A stretch of DNA of 60,043 bases, taken from positions 1-60,043 of the forward strand of contig JAPLUR010000076.1 of the NCBI GenBank assembly GCA_026397505.1. The letters are read 5' to 3'. This document shows positions 50,868-59,289 of the stretch, piece after piece (the stretch's first letter is position 1; each line of letters starts with the position of its first letter). Under the pieces are notes generated by a model that saw nothing but the letters and a program-made list of their open reading frames with translations, was not told the DNA's origin and did not search any database. Position numbers and translations under genes: made by a program. Origin of the DNA: Candidatus Zixiibacteriota bacterium. Lineage in GTDB: Bacteria; Zixibacteria; MSB-5A5; GN15; PGXB01.

Positions 50868-53144
50868 ATGAGGCACAAATCAATTATTGTTTTTTGCACT
50901 ATGTTGGCGGCCGCCGCCGGCATTCGGGCGGAAGTGCCGCTCAATACCACCACATTCTGGCAGTCGACCCCGAAGAATGTTTATTCCACGGGGATGATCT
51001 GGCGTGATGCCAATAATGACGGCTATATTGATGTCTTTTTTTCTAACGGCAACGATATGGCCCTGGCGGCCAACCATATTTACCAATCCCGTTATGGTGT
51101 GCTGCCTGTAAACCCATCGTGGTCATCGGCCAATGCGGACTATTCCGGCCATTGCGCGGTCGGCGATCTGGACGATAACGGCTACCCCGATTTCGTCGTG
51201 TCCAACTTCCTCGGCTCGGGTGGATTCGGGAGCATGAATTTCTCCAATGTCTATTTAAATTTCAGCGGACTGCCGCATACTTCTCCCGACTGGCGCAATG
51301 CCGACAGCATCTATACCTTCTCGTGTGCGCTGGGTGATGTCGACGGCGACGGTGATCTTGACCTGGCGGTTGCCACCGGTGAACCTTACGGCGCGCGCAA
51401 ACAGACCGACCGGATTTATTATAATGTCAACGGCACCCTGCAGACCCTGCCGGGGTGGCAGTCATCCGATGTGACTGAAGCGATGGATGTGACTTGGGGA
51501 GATGTCGATAACGACGGTGATCTGGATTTGGCTTTCTGTTATGATGACCATCCGCCACGGTTGTACTACAATATCGGCGGGGTTCTGGATACGACACCCT
51601 CATGGGCGGCCAACAATAATGAACCGGGGAATACTATTATCTTTGGCGATGTCAACGGTGACGGCTGGCTTGACCTGGTGATTGCGTTCAATAATCAGAA
51701 CGGGGGCACCGGAAAATATTGTGTCTATTTCAATAATGGAGCCGGACAGCTTGACCCCAATTACGGCTGGCAATCCTCCGACGGCGGCTACGGTTCGGCG
51801 GTCTCGCTGTATGATGTTGATAATGACGGCGATCTCGACCTGGCGGCAGGCCGATGGTGGGACAGACCAAGAGTCTATGAAAATGTCGGCGGTCTGCTTA
51901 ATGCCGCTCCTGATTGGCGGGGCAATTATTCCACGGTAGTCGAAGAACTGGCCTGGGTGGATATTGACGGCGACGGGGTGGAAGCGCGCGCCGACACGCT
52001 TTATGCATCATCGGGCAGGAAACTCTTCTATGTCAAAAAGCATCCACTCTTTTCTCTCGATTCGGTGCTGGTCGATGGAAGTATCCTGAGTATTTCGGAT
52101 TATTGTTTTGACCTTGTTGACGGTTGGGTGTCGCTGGCACAGGCTCCGCTTGACAGCGTTATTCTCTATTACAAATATTCTTTCAAGAATGATCTGACGG
52201 TCGCCAACTGGGATACATACAACATGGCTTTCGGCAACAATGGCCGTCCTTATGTCGATTTTTACGCCGATACCGCTTTCGGCTGGGCGCCATTTGAAGT
52301 GCAATTCACCGACAGTTCCGTTGGGGCCTTGGATTGGCTCTGGCGATTCGGCGACGGCGACAGCGCCATGGAGGCAAATCCAATCCATGTTTTCAGAGAC
52401 GGCGGTACGCATGATGTTTATCTCGAGAATACGCTTTTTGACGGGCGGCATAATCGCACCAAGAAGAAAATGGTAATCACGCTGGCCGATACCCTTTATT
52501 TTCCGGAAGTCTTCTTTGGTTCGAGCGATACGGTCAAAGTACCAATCTATCTTCGGAATACGCATGTCCTGCACAATTTTGTAGTTCCCATACATTTTGG
52601 CGGCCCGATAGAATTGAGTTACGCCGGCCATGATACCGACTCCTGTCGGACAGCTTATTTTGAGCAGATAAAAATGGGGAGTTACAGCCCGGGAGAGCAG
52701 AAGCTGGTATTCTCATTCACGCCCAGCATTCTCACTTCCCGACCCGACTTATCTCCGGGGTACGGGCGCATCATCAATATCTATTTCACGCGTCTTTCGG
52801 GAAGCGGGGTGAATAATCTTGACACTACCTCCATGCCCCCCAGCTACTTGAGCTTTGATGCCGACTACCTCATGTACAAAACGGCAGTGCTAAAAGGGAC
52901 GATCTCCGATGTAGCGGTTCTGAAAGGGGATGCCAATCATGACGGTCTCATAAATATCAAAGATATTACTTTTCTGATCAATTATCTCTATAAAGGAGGC
53001 CCGGCGCCGCTACAATATGAAGGAGACGTTGATTCCGACGGCATTATCAATATTCGAGATATCACCTATTTGATAAACTATCTTTATAGAGGCGGACCGC
53101 CGCCGATGAAAGCGGCCGTTACTTCTGGAAAGGGAAAAATATAG
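50868..53144 (+). CDS. Secreted FG-GAP/VCBS propeller protein with PKD, cohesin-like and dockerin parts
   Basis: The 758-residue product has a signal peptide (IIVFCTMLAAAAGIRA), then FG-GAP/VCBS repeats with calcium-loop motifs (DANNDGYID, DLDDNGYPD, DVDGDGDLDLA, DVDNDGDLDLA, DVNGDGWLDLV, DIDGDGVEA), a PKD domain (APFEVQFTDSSVGALDWLWRFGDG), a segment from about residue 540 that looks cohesin-like (VKVPIYLRNTHVLHNFVVPIHF), and a C-terminal type I dockerin with two calcium loops (GDANHDGLINIKDITFLI and GDVDSDGIINIRDITYLI). It follows the previous secreted-protein gene by 26 bases. Unlike its neighbour it has no NPFNP sorting domain. The stop overlaps the opposite-strand CPBP gene by 26 bases. 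Confidence 0.87.
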   Translation: MRHKSIIVFCTMLAAAAGIRAEVPLNTTTFWQSTPKNVYSTGMIWRDANNDGYIDVFFSNGNDMALAANHIYQSRYGVLPVNPSWSSANADYSGHCAVGDLDDNGYPDFVVSNFLGSGGFGSMNFSNVYLNFSGLPHTSPDWRNADSIYTFSCALGDVDGDGDLDLAVATGEPYGARKQTDRIYYNVNGTLQTLPGWQSSDVTEAMDVTWGDVDNDGDLDLAFCYDDHPPRLYYNIGGVLDTTPSWAANNNEPGNTIIFGDVNGDGWLDLVIAFNNQNGGTGKYCVYFNNGAGQLDPNYGWQSSDGGYGSAVSLYDVDNDGDLDLAAGRWWDRPRVYENVGGLLNAAPDWRGNYSTVVEELAWVDIDGDGVEARADTLYASSGRKLFYVKKHPLFSLDSVLVDGSILSISDYCFDLVDGWVSLAQAPLDSVILYYKYSFKNDLTVANWDTYNMAFGNNGRPYVDFYADTAFGWAPFEVQFTDSSVGALDWLWRFGDGDSAMEANPIHVFRDGGTHDVYLENTLFDGRHNRTKKKMVITLADTLYFPEVFFGSSDTVKVPIYLRNTHVLHNFVVPIHFGGPIELSYAGHDTDSCRTAYFEQIKMGSYSPGEQKLVFSFTPSILTSRPDLSPGYGRIINIYFTRLSGSGVNNLDTTSMPPSYLSFDADYLMYKTAVLKGTISDVAVLKGDANHDGLINIKDITFLINYLYKGGPAPLQYEGDVDSDGIINIRDITYLINYLYRGGPPPMKAAVTSGKGKI

Positions 53145-53889
53145 CGGAGAAGTCCTGGAAGAAATGGGCAATAATGGGCGGCCAGAGACTTCCGGTGCGC
53201 AGGAAAAGCAGCGCGAACATGGCGCCGTAGATGGAGATCAGAAGAAAGCCTCCGAGTCCCTGATAAGCGTGTCCGGAACCGAATGCCAGCGAGGCCAAAA
53301 CAACCGGCAGGACCCAGCTTTTGGTCCTGCCGAATATTTTTATCCGAGTAATAAGATATCCCCGAAAAGCAGCCTCCTCACAAATGCCGGCCGTTATGGA
53401 AAGAAGTATCCAGAGAATTCTTTCGTTGGCGGTCTTGGGCAGAATCAATTCCAGTTCGCCTGGGATTTCGAGGTGCACGGTCTTAAGCAGGAGCGAGAGC
53501 AAAGTAAGAATCAAATTGGAGGCGAGCAGAAAGGCTATTGCCCAGAGAAAATCGATGGCACGAATCCTTTTGAAACCGATACTGCGGAGTCCGGTCTGTT
53601 CCCGATAGGTGGTGACGAATATTAAGAGAAAGACGAGCCACTGGATAACCATGGTCGGCAGGTAAACCAGAAATATGGGGGATACTGAAAGGGCTTTCAG
53701 TACCTCGGAAGGGTCGGTGACAAAAATTATCGATGAAAGAGGCCAAAAGATCAGAAGGAAGAAAAGGGTCAAATAAGATAACCGACTTTTTCGATATTCC
53801 GGCTCTTCGGGTGTTTGTAGCGCCGGTATCTCAAATGGTTCGACCGGGATTCGTTCGGGATTTTCTTCGTTCGGAGGGAAATCGGTCAA
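53119..53889 (-). CDS. CPBP-family intramembrane metalloprotease
   Basis: The 256-residue membrane protein has a Pro/Glu-rich cytosolic N-terminus, six to eight hydrophobic helices and the three CPBP (Rce1/Abi) motifs: GICEEAAFRGYL (EExxxR), FGSGHAYQGLGG (H) and IIAHFFQDFSA (HxxxD-like). Family members cleave prenylated or other membrane-bound peptides or protect against bacteriocins; the role here is unknown. The start is a TTG whose last bases overlap the stop of the upstream small membrane protein (TTGA), implying coupled translation. Confidence 0.87.
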   Translation of the reverse strand: MTDFPPNEENPERIPVEPFEIPALQTPEEPEYRKSRLSYLTLFFLLIFWPLSSIIFVTDPSEVLKALSVSPIFLVYLPTMVIQWLVFLLIFVTTYREQTGLRSIGFKRIRAIDFLWAIAFLLASNLILTLLSLLLKTVHLEIPGELELILPKTANERILWILLSITAGICEEAAFRGYLITRIKIFGRTKSWVLPVVLASLAFGSGHAYQGLGGFLLISIYGAMFALLFLRTGSLWPPIIAHFFQDFSAIFFPFQK

Positions 53890-54095
53890 ATATTACCTTC
53901 CTTCTTCCTCTTGCTGAAAGCACCGATTATCAGAGATAAGCCGACTATGATGATAATGACCGGCCAAATATGCCGCCATCCGGGGATGACCTCCAAAGTA
54001 ATCAGCAGAAAAAGGACGCCGAGTCCGGTCAGAATCGAGCCGGAAATGAGCAATCCGGAACGATCCTCTTTTGAATCTCTATTAATGTCGTTCAT
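53886..54095 (-). CDS. Small two-helix membrane protein, LiaI/DUF5668-like (second)
   Basis: The 69-residue product has a charged N-terminus (DINRDSKEDRSG) and two hydrophobic helices (LLISGSILTGLGVLFLLITLEVIP and WPVIIIIVGLSLIIGAF) with a basic tail. The GWRHIWPVIIIIVGL turn is typical of the LiaI-LiaF-like family. AGGAGGATTGGAAAG lies before its ATG. As in the other such gene (30462-30617), its stop overlaps the start of the next gene, here the CPBP protease. Confidence 0.78.
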   Translation of the reverse strand: MNDINRDSKEDRSGLLISGSILTGLGVLFLLITLEVIPGWRHIWPVIIIIVGLSLIIGAFSKRKKEGNI

Positions 54096-54223
54096 CTTTC
54101 CAATCCTCCTGCTAAATGATTATAGGATTCGGCTCAAAACAGTATTGCCAAATTGACTTTATAATCATTTATGGTAAATTTATTGAAAAGTTTGGATTAA
54201 AAAAGAAAAAAAGGAACTAAATA

Positions 54224-54994
54224 TTGAAAGGTGAGCCGCTTAAACTCAAGAAGACCATAATCTATGGCCCGGTAAACTCCCGGAGACTGGGCTCATCGCT
54301 GGGGCTGAATATTCTTCCGACCGGCTATAAGGCCTGCCCATTCAATTGCGCCTATTGCCAATATGGATTTACCGGCGGAATGGGGCATGTTGTTGATTCC
54401 GATGGTACCGACATGCCGGGAGCCGAGGAGGTTGTGGCAGCGTTGAAAGAGGCATACGACGATTATCCCTCCGTTTCTTATATCACTTTTTCGGGCAACG
54501 GCGAGCCGACGCTTCACCCCGATTTTTTGAATATTGTCAGGGAAGTAAGAAAGCTGAAAAATGAAATCAATCCGGAAATCAAGCTGGCCATACTTTCCAA
54601 CTCAGCATTAGTATATAAACCGGAAGTCCGCGAGGGGCTGGCGCTGCTCGATGCCCGTTTTATGAAACTTGATACCGGCGACGAGGCGACTTTCCGGAGA
54701 TTCAACTGCCCGCGTGAAGGGATATCGCTTGAGAAAATAGTATCGGGATTGAAGCAACTTGAGAGTATCATTATTCAATCACTTTTTGCGGGAGGGGAGC
54801 GTGGAAACTTTGATAAGCGTTCTATCGATAGCTGGATTGAGAAGATTGGCGAGATAAAACCACTGGAATGCCATATCTATTCGCTTGACCGTCCGGCGGC
54901 TGACAGGAGCCTGATGCAGATTGATAGGAACGGTCTGCAAGAGATAAAGGCAAAGGCGGAAAAGCGGGTGGGAATTCCTGTCAGGATATTCTGA
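54224..54994 (+). CDS. Radical SAM protein (COG0731-like)
   Basis: The 256-residue protein carries the 4Fe-4S/SAM motif as CPFNCAYCQYG (C-x3-C-x2-C), preceded by YGPVNSRRLGSSLGLNILP, and followed by ITFSGNGEPTLHPDF. This N-terminal signature is typical of the COG0731 group, which is annotated as wyosine-synthetase-like but whose bacterial members have no proven substrate. The start is TTG at 54224, ten bases after AAGGA; no better start is available before the conserved motif. It stands alone. Confidence 0.88.
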   Translation: MKGEPLKLKKTIIYGPVNSRRLGSSLGLNILPTGYKACPFNCAYCQYGFTGGMGHVVDSDGTDMPGAEEVVAALKEAYDDYPSVSYITFSGNGEPTLHPDFLNIVREVRKLKNEINPEIKLAILSNSALVYKPEVREGLALLDARFMKLDTGDEATFRRFNCPREGISLEKIVSGLKQLESIIIQSLFAGGERGNFDKRSIDSWIEKIGEIKPLECHIYSLDRPAADRSLMQIDRNGLQEIKAKAEKRVGIPVRIF

Positions 54995-55198
54995 TTTTTC
55001 CAAAATTCTTGGGTGGTCAAAATTCCCCGGAGAACTTTCACTCCCCATTGATATTTCTGCGGAAGCATGTATGGGCGTGCCGCTGGCCAATGTGACACAT
55101 GTGACTCGTCCCCCTGTAAATCGCACCAAAATTGCGCGATGCTGATATGGTAGATTCTGCGCGGAATTTAGTTTCCTTTTTGGCAAAAAGGAGCGCCT

Positions 55199-55711
55199 GT
55201 GCCGAAGAGGAAAATTGTCTTTCAGAATTGGATTGTCGATATCGGGGTGGATCCGAAACACCGCGAGATTCTATTATCAGACAGCGCCAGTCCACCATAC
55301 AATCAGCGGATAAACAGGGCGGTTCGGGCCGCGCTGTCACGTCTGACGGCCCCGGAGAGAAAATTTATTGAGCGGTTTTATTTTCAGGGAGAGTCCTGCA
55401 CTCAGATAGCCGGGGAGTTGGGCAAGCCGCTCAAATGGGTGGAAGGATTGCAGCGTCGGGTGGTAGTGAAACTAAAAAAAGAACTGGGGGAGTTTGTCCG
55501 AAAGGAGTTTGAAATAGAGATTCTTCAGGAAAAAGAATGTCCTCTCTGCCACTCCCCTTTCCAGGCAGAAATAGACAATCTCATAAGAACTAAACGGAAA
55601 GAGGAAACCTGGAGAGGTGTTATTGGAATTCTCCAATCGAAATATAAATTGGCGGTCAAGGGGCCGCAGGCGCTGATCGGTCATCAGAAATGTCATATCA
55701 AAGGAGCATGA
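55199..55711 (+). CDS. Sigma-region-4-like HTH protein with C-terminal zinc-binding segment
   Basis: The 170-residue protein has a helix-turn-helix like sigma-70 region 4 at about residues 45-105 (ALSRLTAPERKFIERFYFQGESCTQIAGELGKPLKWVEGLQRRVV). Its C-terminal third has ECPLCHSPFQAEIDNLI and, about 50 residues later, IGHQKCH, a possible C-x2-C...H-x-x-x-H zinc site. There is no region 2, so it is not a complete sigma factor. The GTG start is preceded by AAAAAGGAG. It is followed one base after its stop by a ribbon-helix-helix gene. Its targets are unknown. Confidence 0.75.
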   Translation: MPKRKIVFQNWIVDIGVDPKHREILLSDSASPPYNQRINRAVRAALSRLTAPERKFIERFYFQGESCTQIAGELGKPLKWVEGLQRRVVVKLKKELGEFVRKEFEIEILQEKECPLCHSPFQAEIDNLIRTKRKEETWRGVIGILQSKYKLAVKGPQALIGHQKCHIKGA

Positions 55712-55712
55712 A

Positions 55713-55964
55713 ATGAAAGCCGAAATGCCGGACAAAACCAAGGGGGAGCATTGCCTAAATATCTATGTCTCCTATGAGCTTAAGGAAAGAGTGAAGGATC
55801 TCTCGGAGAAGCACGAACGAACAATGGCCGATATGGTTCGGGCGTTGCTGAAAATTGGCATTCCGATAATGGAGGGAATTTCGGAGGCAGAGGAAATGAT
55901 GGTCAAGGAATATGTTGAGCTTTTTCGGAGATTCAGGAAAATGAAAAATCTGAAGGAACTCTAA
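55713..55964 (+). CDS. Ribbon-helix-helix (CopG/Arc-type) DNA-binding protein
   Basis: The 83-residue product contains LNIYVSYELKERVKDLSEKHERTMADMVRALLKIGI, the strand-helix-helix pattern of ribbon-helix-helix repressors, followed by an acidic helical tail (EGISEAEEMMVKEYVELFRRFRKMK). AAAGGAG precedes the ATG, 1 base after the stop of the sigma-region-4-like gene. The pair forms a two-gene operon. An antitoxin role is conceivable but the partner does not resemble a known toxin. Confidence 0.82.
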   Translation: MKAEMPDKTKGEHCLNIYVSYELKERVKDLSEKHERTMADMVRALLKIGIPIMEGISEAEEMMVKEYVELFRRFRKMKNLKEL

Positions 55965-56040
55965 GGCTATAAAGATGTTAGCATTTTCCTCTTGAATTGC
56001 AGGGATATAATTCGTATAATCCCGTCCTATAAGGCAAGTT

Positions 56041-57432
56041 ATGTTTGAGAAGCAAAGAACAATAAAAAGCCCAATTTCTTTTGAAGGTATCGGTCTCCAT
56101 ACCGGCAACCTGTCTCGAATTACCTTTAAGCCTGCTCCCCCGGATAGCGGCGTAAAATTTATCCGCGCCGACCTTCCCGGCCGTCCCTCGGTCGTGGCCG
56201 ATATTGATCATGTCGTGGATATCGCCCGCGGAACCACGCTGGCCAACGGCGATGCCAAGGTCTACACAGTGGAGCATGTTCTGGCCGCGCTCTCGGGGCT
56301 TCAGCTGGATAATCTTGATATTGAACTGGATTCCAATGAGCCGCCGGTGGGCGATGGCTCCTCCCTTCCCTTTGTGCAGAAAATTCTTGAGGCGGGTATC
56401 GAAACCCAGGATGCCGCCCGTCAATATCTCGAAATTGACACCACCCTTTCTTATTCCGAGCCGGATCGTTCGATAGATATTGTGGTCACGCCGTCGGATA
56501 CGTTCCGAATTACATTTATGATTGATTATAAGAGCCCGGCCTTAGGTACGCAATATACGACGCTGATTGATCTTGACACCGAATTCGTGACGGAATTCGC
56601 TCCGGCCCGGACATTCTGTTTCCTTTCGGAAGTGGAGATGCTTAAGAATCAGGGATTGATCAAGGGGGGCGGTCTCAACAACGCCATTGTCATTTATGAT
56701 TCCGATTTGGGGCAGATTGAGGTTGACCGGATTCGCAAGGTATTGAATTTGAAAGATGATGCTTTTGTCGGTAAGACGGGGATCATCAACGATATTCCGC
56801 TTCGTTTCTATAATGAGCCGGTGCGTCACAAAGCGCTGGACCTTATCGGCGACCTGTTTTTAATCGGGGTGCCGATTAAAGGGCATATTCTGGCGGCCCG
56901 TTCCGGGCACAAAGCCAATGTAGCGCTGGTGAAAAAGATTCGGGCGCTGTATGAGAAGAAGAAAATTGCCAGCAAATATCAGAAAGCCAACAGGGAGCCC
57001 CTGATCGATATTGATGGAATCATGCGGATCATGCCGCACCGCTATCCGTTCCTTCTAATAGACAAAGTGCTTGATATGGAGCCGGAGAAGAGGGTTGTGG
57101 CCATCAAGAATGTCACTATCAACGAGCCGTTTTTCCAGGGGCATTTCCCCGGCCATCCAATCATGCCGGGGGTCATGATTCTTGAGGCGATGGCGCAGGC
57201 GGGCGGCATTCTTCTTCTTAAAGCAGTTCCGGAGCCGGAGAAAAAGCTGGTCTATTTCATATCGATTGACAAGGTAAAATTCCGCCGGCCGGTCAGGCCG
57301 GGCGATACTCTCCGCTTCGAGTTGGAGATGAAGGTTTTTCGCCGCAACACCTGTAAAATGCAGGGCAAAGGTTTTGTCGGGGATGTGTTGGTGGCCGAGG
57401 CGGAATTAATGGCCATGGTTCTTGACCGATGA
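56041..57432 (+). CDS. lpxC/fabZ: Bifunctional LpxC deacetylase / FabZ dehydratase
   Basis: The 463-residue fusion joins UDP-3-O-acyl-GlcNAc deacetylase, the committed step of lipid A synthesis, to 3-hydroxyacyl-ACP dehydratase. The LpxC half has GIGLHTG, YTVEHVLAAL (zinc His), and HKALDLIGDLFLIG with the other zinc ligands; GHILAARSGHKANVAL follows. The FabZ half begins near residue 318 with IDGIMRIMPHRYPFLLID and has FFQGHFPGHPIMPGVMILEAMAQ with the catalytic His and Glu. This fusion is typical of Bacteroidetes and relatives. No Shine-Dalgarno is clear. It heads the lipid A operon and overlaps lpxA by four bases. Confidence 0.96.
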   Translation: MFEKQRTIKSPISFEGIGLHTGNLSRITFKPAPPDSGVKFIRADLPGRPSVVADIDHVVDIARGTTLANGDAKVYTVEHVLAALSGLQLDNLDIELDSNEPPVGDGSSLPFVQKILEAGIETQDAARQYLEIDTTLSYSEPDRSIDIVVTPSDTFRITFMIDYKSPALGTQYTTLIDLDTEFVTEFAPARTFCFLSEVEMLKNQGLIKGGGLNNAIVIYDSDLGQIEVDRIRKVLNLKDDAFVGKTGIINDIPLRFYNEPVRHKALDLIGDLFLIGVPIKGHILAARSGHKANVALVKKIRALYEKKKIASKYQKANREPLIDIDGIMRIMPHRYPFLLIDKVLDMEPEKRVVAIKNVTINEPFFQGHFPGHPIMPGVMILEAMAQAGGILLLKAVPEPEKKLVYFISIDKVKFRRPVRPGDTLRFELEMKVFRRNTCKMQGKGFVGDVLVAEAELMAMVLDR

Positions 57433-58202
57433 ACCAGATTCACCATACCGCCATTGTTGACCAGAAGGCTATTCTTAGCGAAAATGTCAAAATCGGTCCC
57501 TATAGCATTGTTGAAGCAGAAGCCATAATCGGAAATAATGTAACTATTGGGAGCAATTGCCTGGTGGCGCGCTATACCGAATTGCGCGACAATGTCACGT
57601 TGTTCCATGGGGCGGTTCTGGGGTCGGTCCCGCAGGATTTGAAATTCAAGGACGAGAAAACGCGTCTGGTTATAGGCGAAGGAACGACAATCCGGGAATA
57701 CGCCATGCTTAACCGGGGGACCGCCCAGCACAAAGAGACGGTTATCGGTAAGAACTGCTTTCTGATGGCCTATGCGCATGTGGCGCACGACTGCATAGTC
57801 GGCGATAGTGTGATATTGGCCAATGCGGTCAATATCGCCGGTCATGTTGAGATCGGCGATTACGCCATTATCGGCGGCATCGTTCCGGTGCATCAGTTCG
57901 TGAAAATCGGGGCCCATTGCATGATCGGCGGCGGTTACCGGGTGCAGCAGGATATTTGCCCGTACTCGCTGGTGGCGGGTTACCCTCTGAAGGTAATGGG
58001 GCTTAATTCAGTCGGGCTGAAACGGCGCGGTTTCAGACCGGAGACTCTCAGCCTTCTGGAAAAAGCCTTCAAGATTTTATTCTTTTCCAACTTGAACACA
58101 ACGCAGGCGGTTGAAAAAATAAGAGCCGAGGTGGCCATGGTGGAGGAGATAAAAGTGATTCTCACTTTTATTGAGAACTCGACCCGGGGCATGCTAAAAT
58201 AG
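57429..58202 (+). CDS. lpxA: Acyl-ACP--UDP-GlcNAc (or UDP-GlcNAc3N) acyltransferase
   Basis: LpxA adds the first 3-hydroxyacyl chain of lipid A. The 257-residue trimeric left-handed beta-helix protein has the motifs EYAMLNRGTAQHKETVIG, AYAHVAHDCIVG with the catalytic His (as in INAHIAHDC of the E. coli enzyme), HQFVKIGAHCMIGGG and the C-terminal helical bundle. The downstream oxidoreductase raises the possibility that the acceptor is the 3-amino sugar UDP-GlcNAc3N, which would give an amide-linked chain. The ATGA overlap with lpxC/fabZ indicates coupling. Confidence 0.95.
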   Translation: MNQIHHTAIVDQKAILSENVKIGPYSIVEAEAIIGNNVTIGSNCLVARYTELRDNVTLFHGAVLGSVPQDLKFKDEKTRLVIGEGTTIREYAMLNRGTAQHKETVIGKNCFLMAYAHVAHDCIVGDSVILANAVNIAGHVEIGDYAIIGGIVPVHQFVKIGAHCMIGGGYRVQQDICPYSLVAGYPLKVMGLNSVGLKRRGFRPETLSLLEKAFKILFFSNLNTTQAVEKIRAEVAMVEEIKVILTFIENSTRGMLK

Positions 58203-58274
58203 AGCTTCCCTTTTGGGAGCGGCGATACTCTTTTCGGACAGTTTGTCCGGCCCATATCAGGAGAAAAAATCACA

Positions 58275-59252
58275 GTGAACAGAATAAAAACAGCCGTCAT
58301 CGGTGTCGGACATCTGGGGAAGCACCACAGCCGCTGGTACAAAAATATCAAGGAAGCGGAGTTGATCGGTGTTTATGATAGCGACCGACAGAAATGTGAG
58401 CAGGCCGCCGTTGAGTGGCAGGTAAAGCCATTCCGGAGTCTGGAGGAGATAATGGGGCAGGTTGAGGCGGTTTCCATAGCGGTGCCGACCAGTTCCCATT
58501 TTGAGGTGGCGGAGCAGTTTCTGAAGAATAAGATACACTGTCTGGTGGAAAAACCGATTGCGGCCACGGCCGAGGAAGCCGATGAATTGGTGCGGCTGGC
58601 TCGTGAAAATCAGGTCATCCTCGGAGTGGGACATATTGAGCGGTTCAACCCGGCTGTTCAGGCTTTGAAAGAATATCAAATAAATCCGCGCTTTATCGAG
58701 GCGCATCGTCTGGCGGCCTTCGACCCGCGCGGCACCGATGTGGCGGTTATTCTGGACTTAATGATACATGATATTGAGTTGTGCCTGCATCTGGTGAAAT
58801 CGAAAATCAGAAATATCGAGGCTTCAGCGGTGGCAGTGATATCGGATAACGCCGACATCGCCAATGCCCGTCTGACATTTGAAAACGGGGCGGTGGCGAA
58901 TCTCACGGCCAGCCGAATCTCGCTTCGCCCGATGCGGAAACTGCGGATATTCCAGAAATCGGGGTATTTCTCGCTCGATCTGGCGGAAAGGCAGGCCGAC
59001 ATTTATCGCCTCGCCGACGAAGTCAATGCCGGTGAGGAGGGGATGCGGATTCCGCTGGGGAAATCGGGGCGTCAGATAATATATAATCAGGCCGTCTCAG
59101 GGGATGAAGATATGCTCTGCCGGGAGTTGACTGATTTCATTATGGCAGTGCAGAACCATTCCGCCCCGGAAGTTCCCGGCGAGGCGGCCGCAGAGGCGCT
59201 GCGGGTGGCGGTCGAGATTGAACGAATAGGCAAAATGGGGGCGGTAGTTTGA
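58275..59252 (+). CDS. Gfo/Idh/MocA-family oxidoreductase (GnnA-like candidate)
   Basis: The 325-residue protein has a Rossmann fold at the N-terminus (AVIGVGHLGKHHSRWYKNI), the EKPIAATAEEADEL motif, GVGHIERFNP and the C-terminal sheet domain with MIHDIELCLHLV. Family enzymes oxidise or reduce sugars or cyclitols with NAD(P). Lying between lpxA and lpxB, it matches the location and family of GnnA, which oxidises the 3-OH of UDP-GlcNAc so that GnnB can aminate it. No GnnB aminotransferase is adjacent; two DegT proteins exist 50 kb away. The start is GTG with AGGAGA upstream. Confidence 0.85.
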   Translation: MNRIKTAVIGVGHLGKHHSRWYKNIKEAELIGVYDSDRQKCEQAAVEWQVKPFRSLEEIMGQVEAVSIAVPTSSHFEVAEQFLKNKIHCLVEKPIAATAEEADELVRLARENQVILGVGHIERFNPAVQALKEYQINPRFIEAHRLAAFDPRGTDVAVILDLMIHDIELCLHLVKSKIRNIEASAVAVISDNADIANARLTFENGAVANLTASRISLRPMRKLRIFQKSGYFSLDLAERQADIYRLADEVNAGEEGMRIPLGKSGRQIIYNQAVSGDEDMLCRELTDFIMAVQNHSAPEVPGEAAAEALRVAVEIERIGKMGAVV

Positions 59253-59289
59253 AATGCAGGAGAAGATTCGTCCAGAGAGGGAAACTCAA

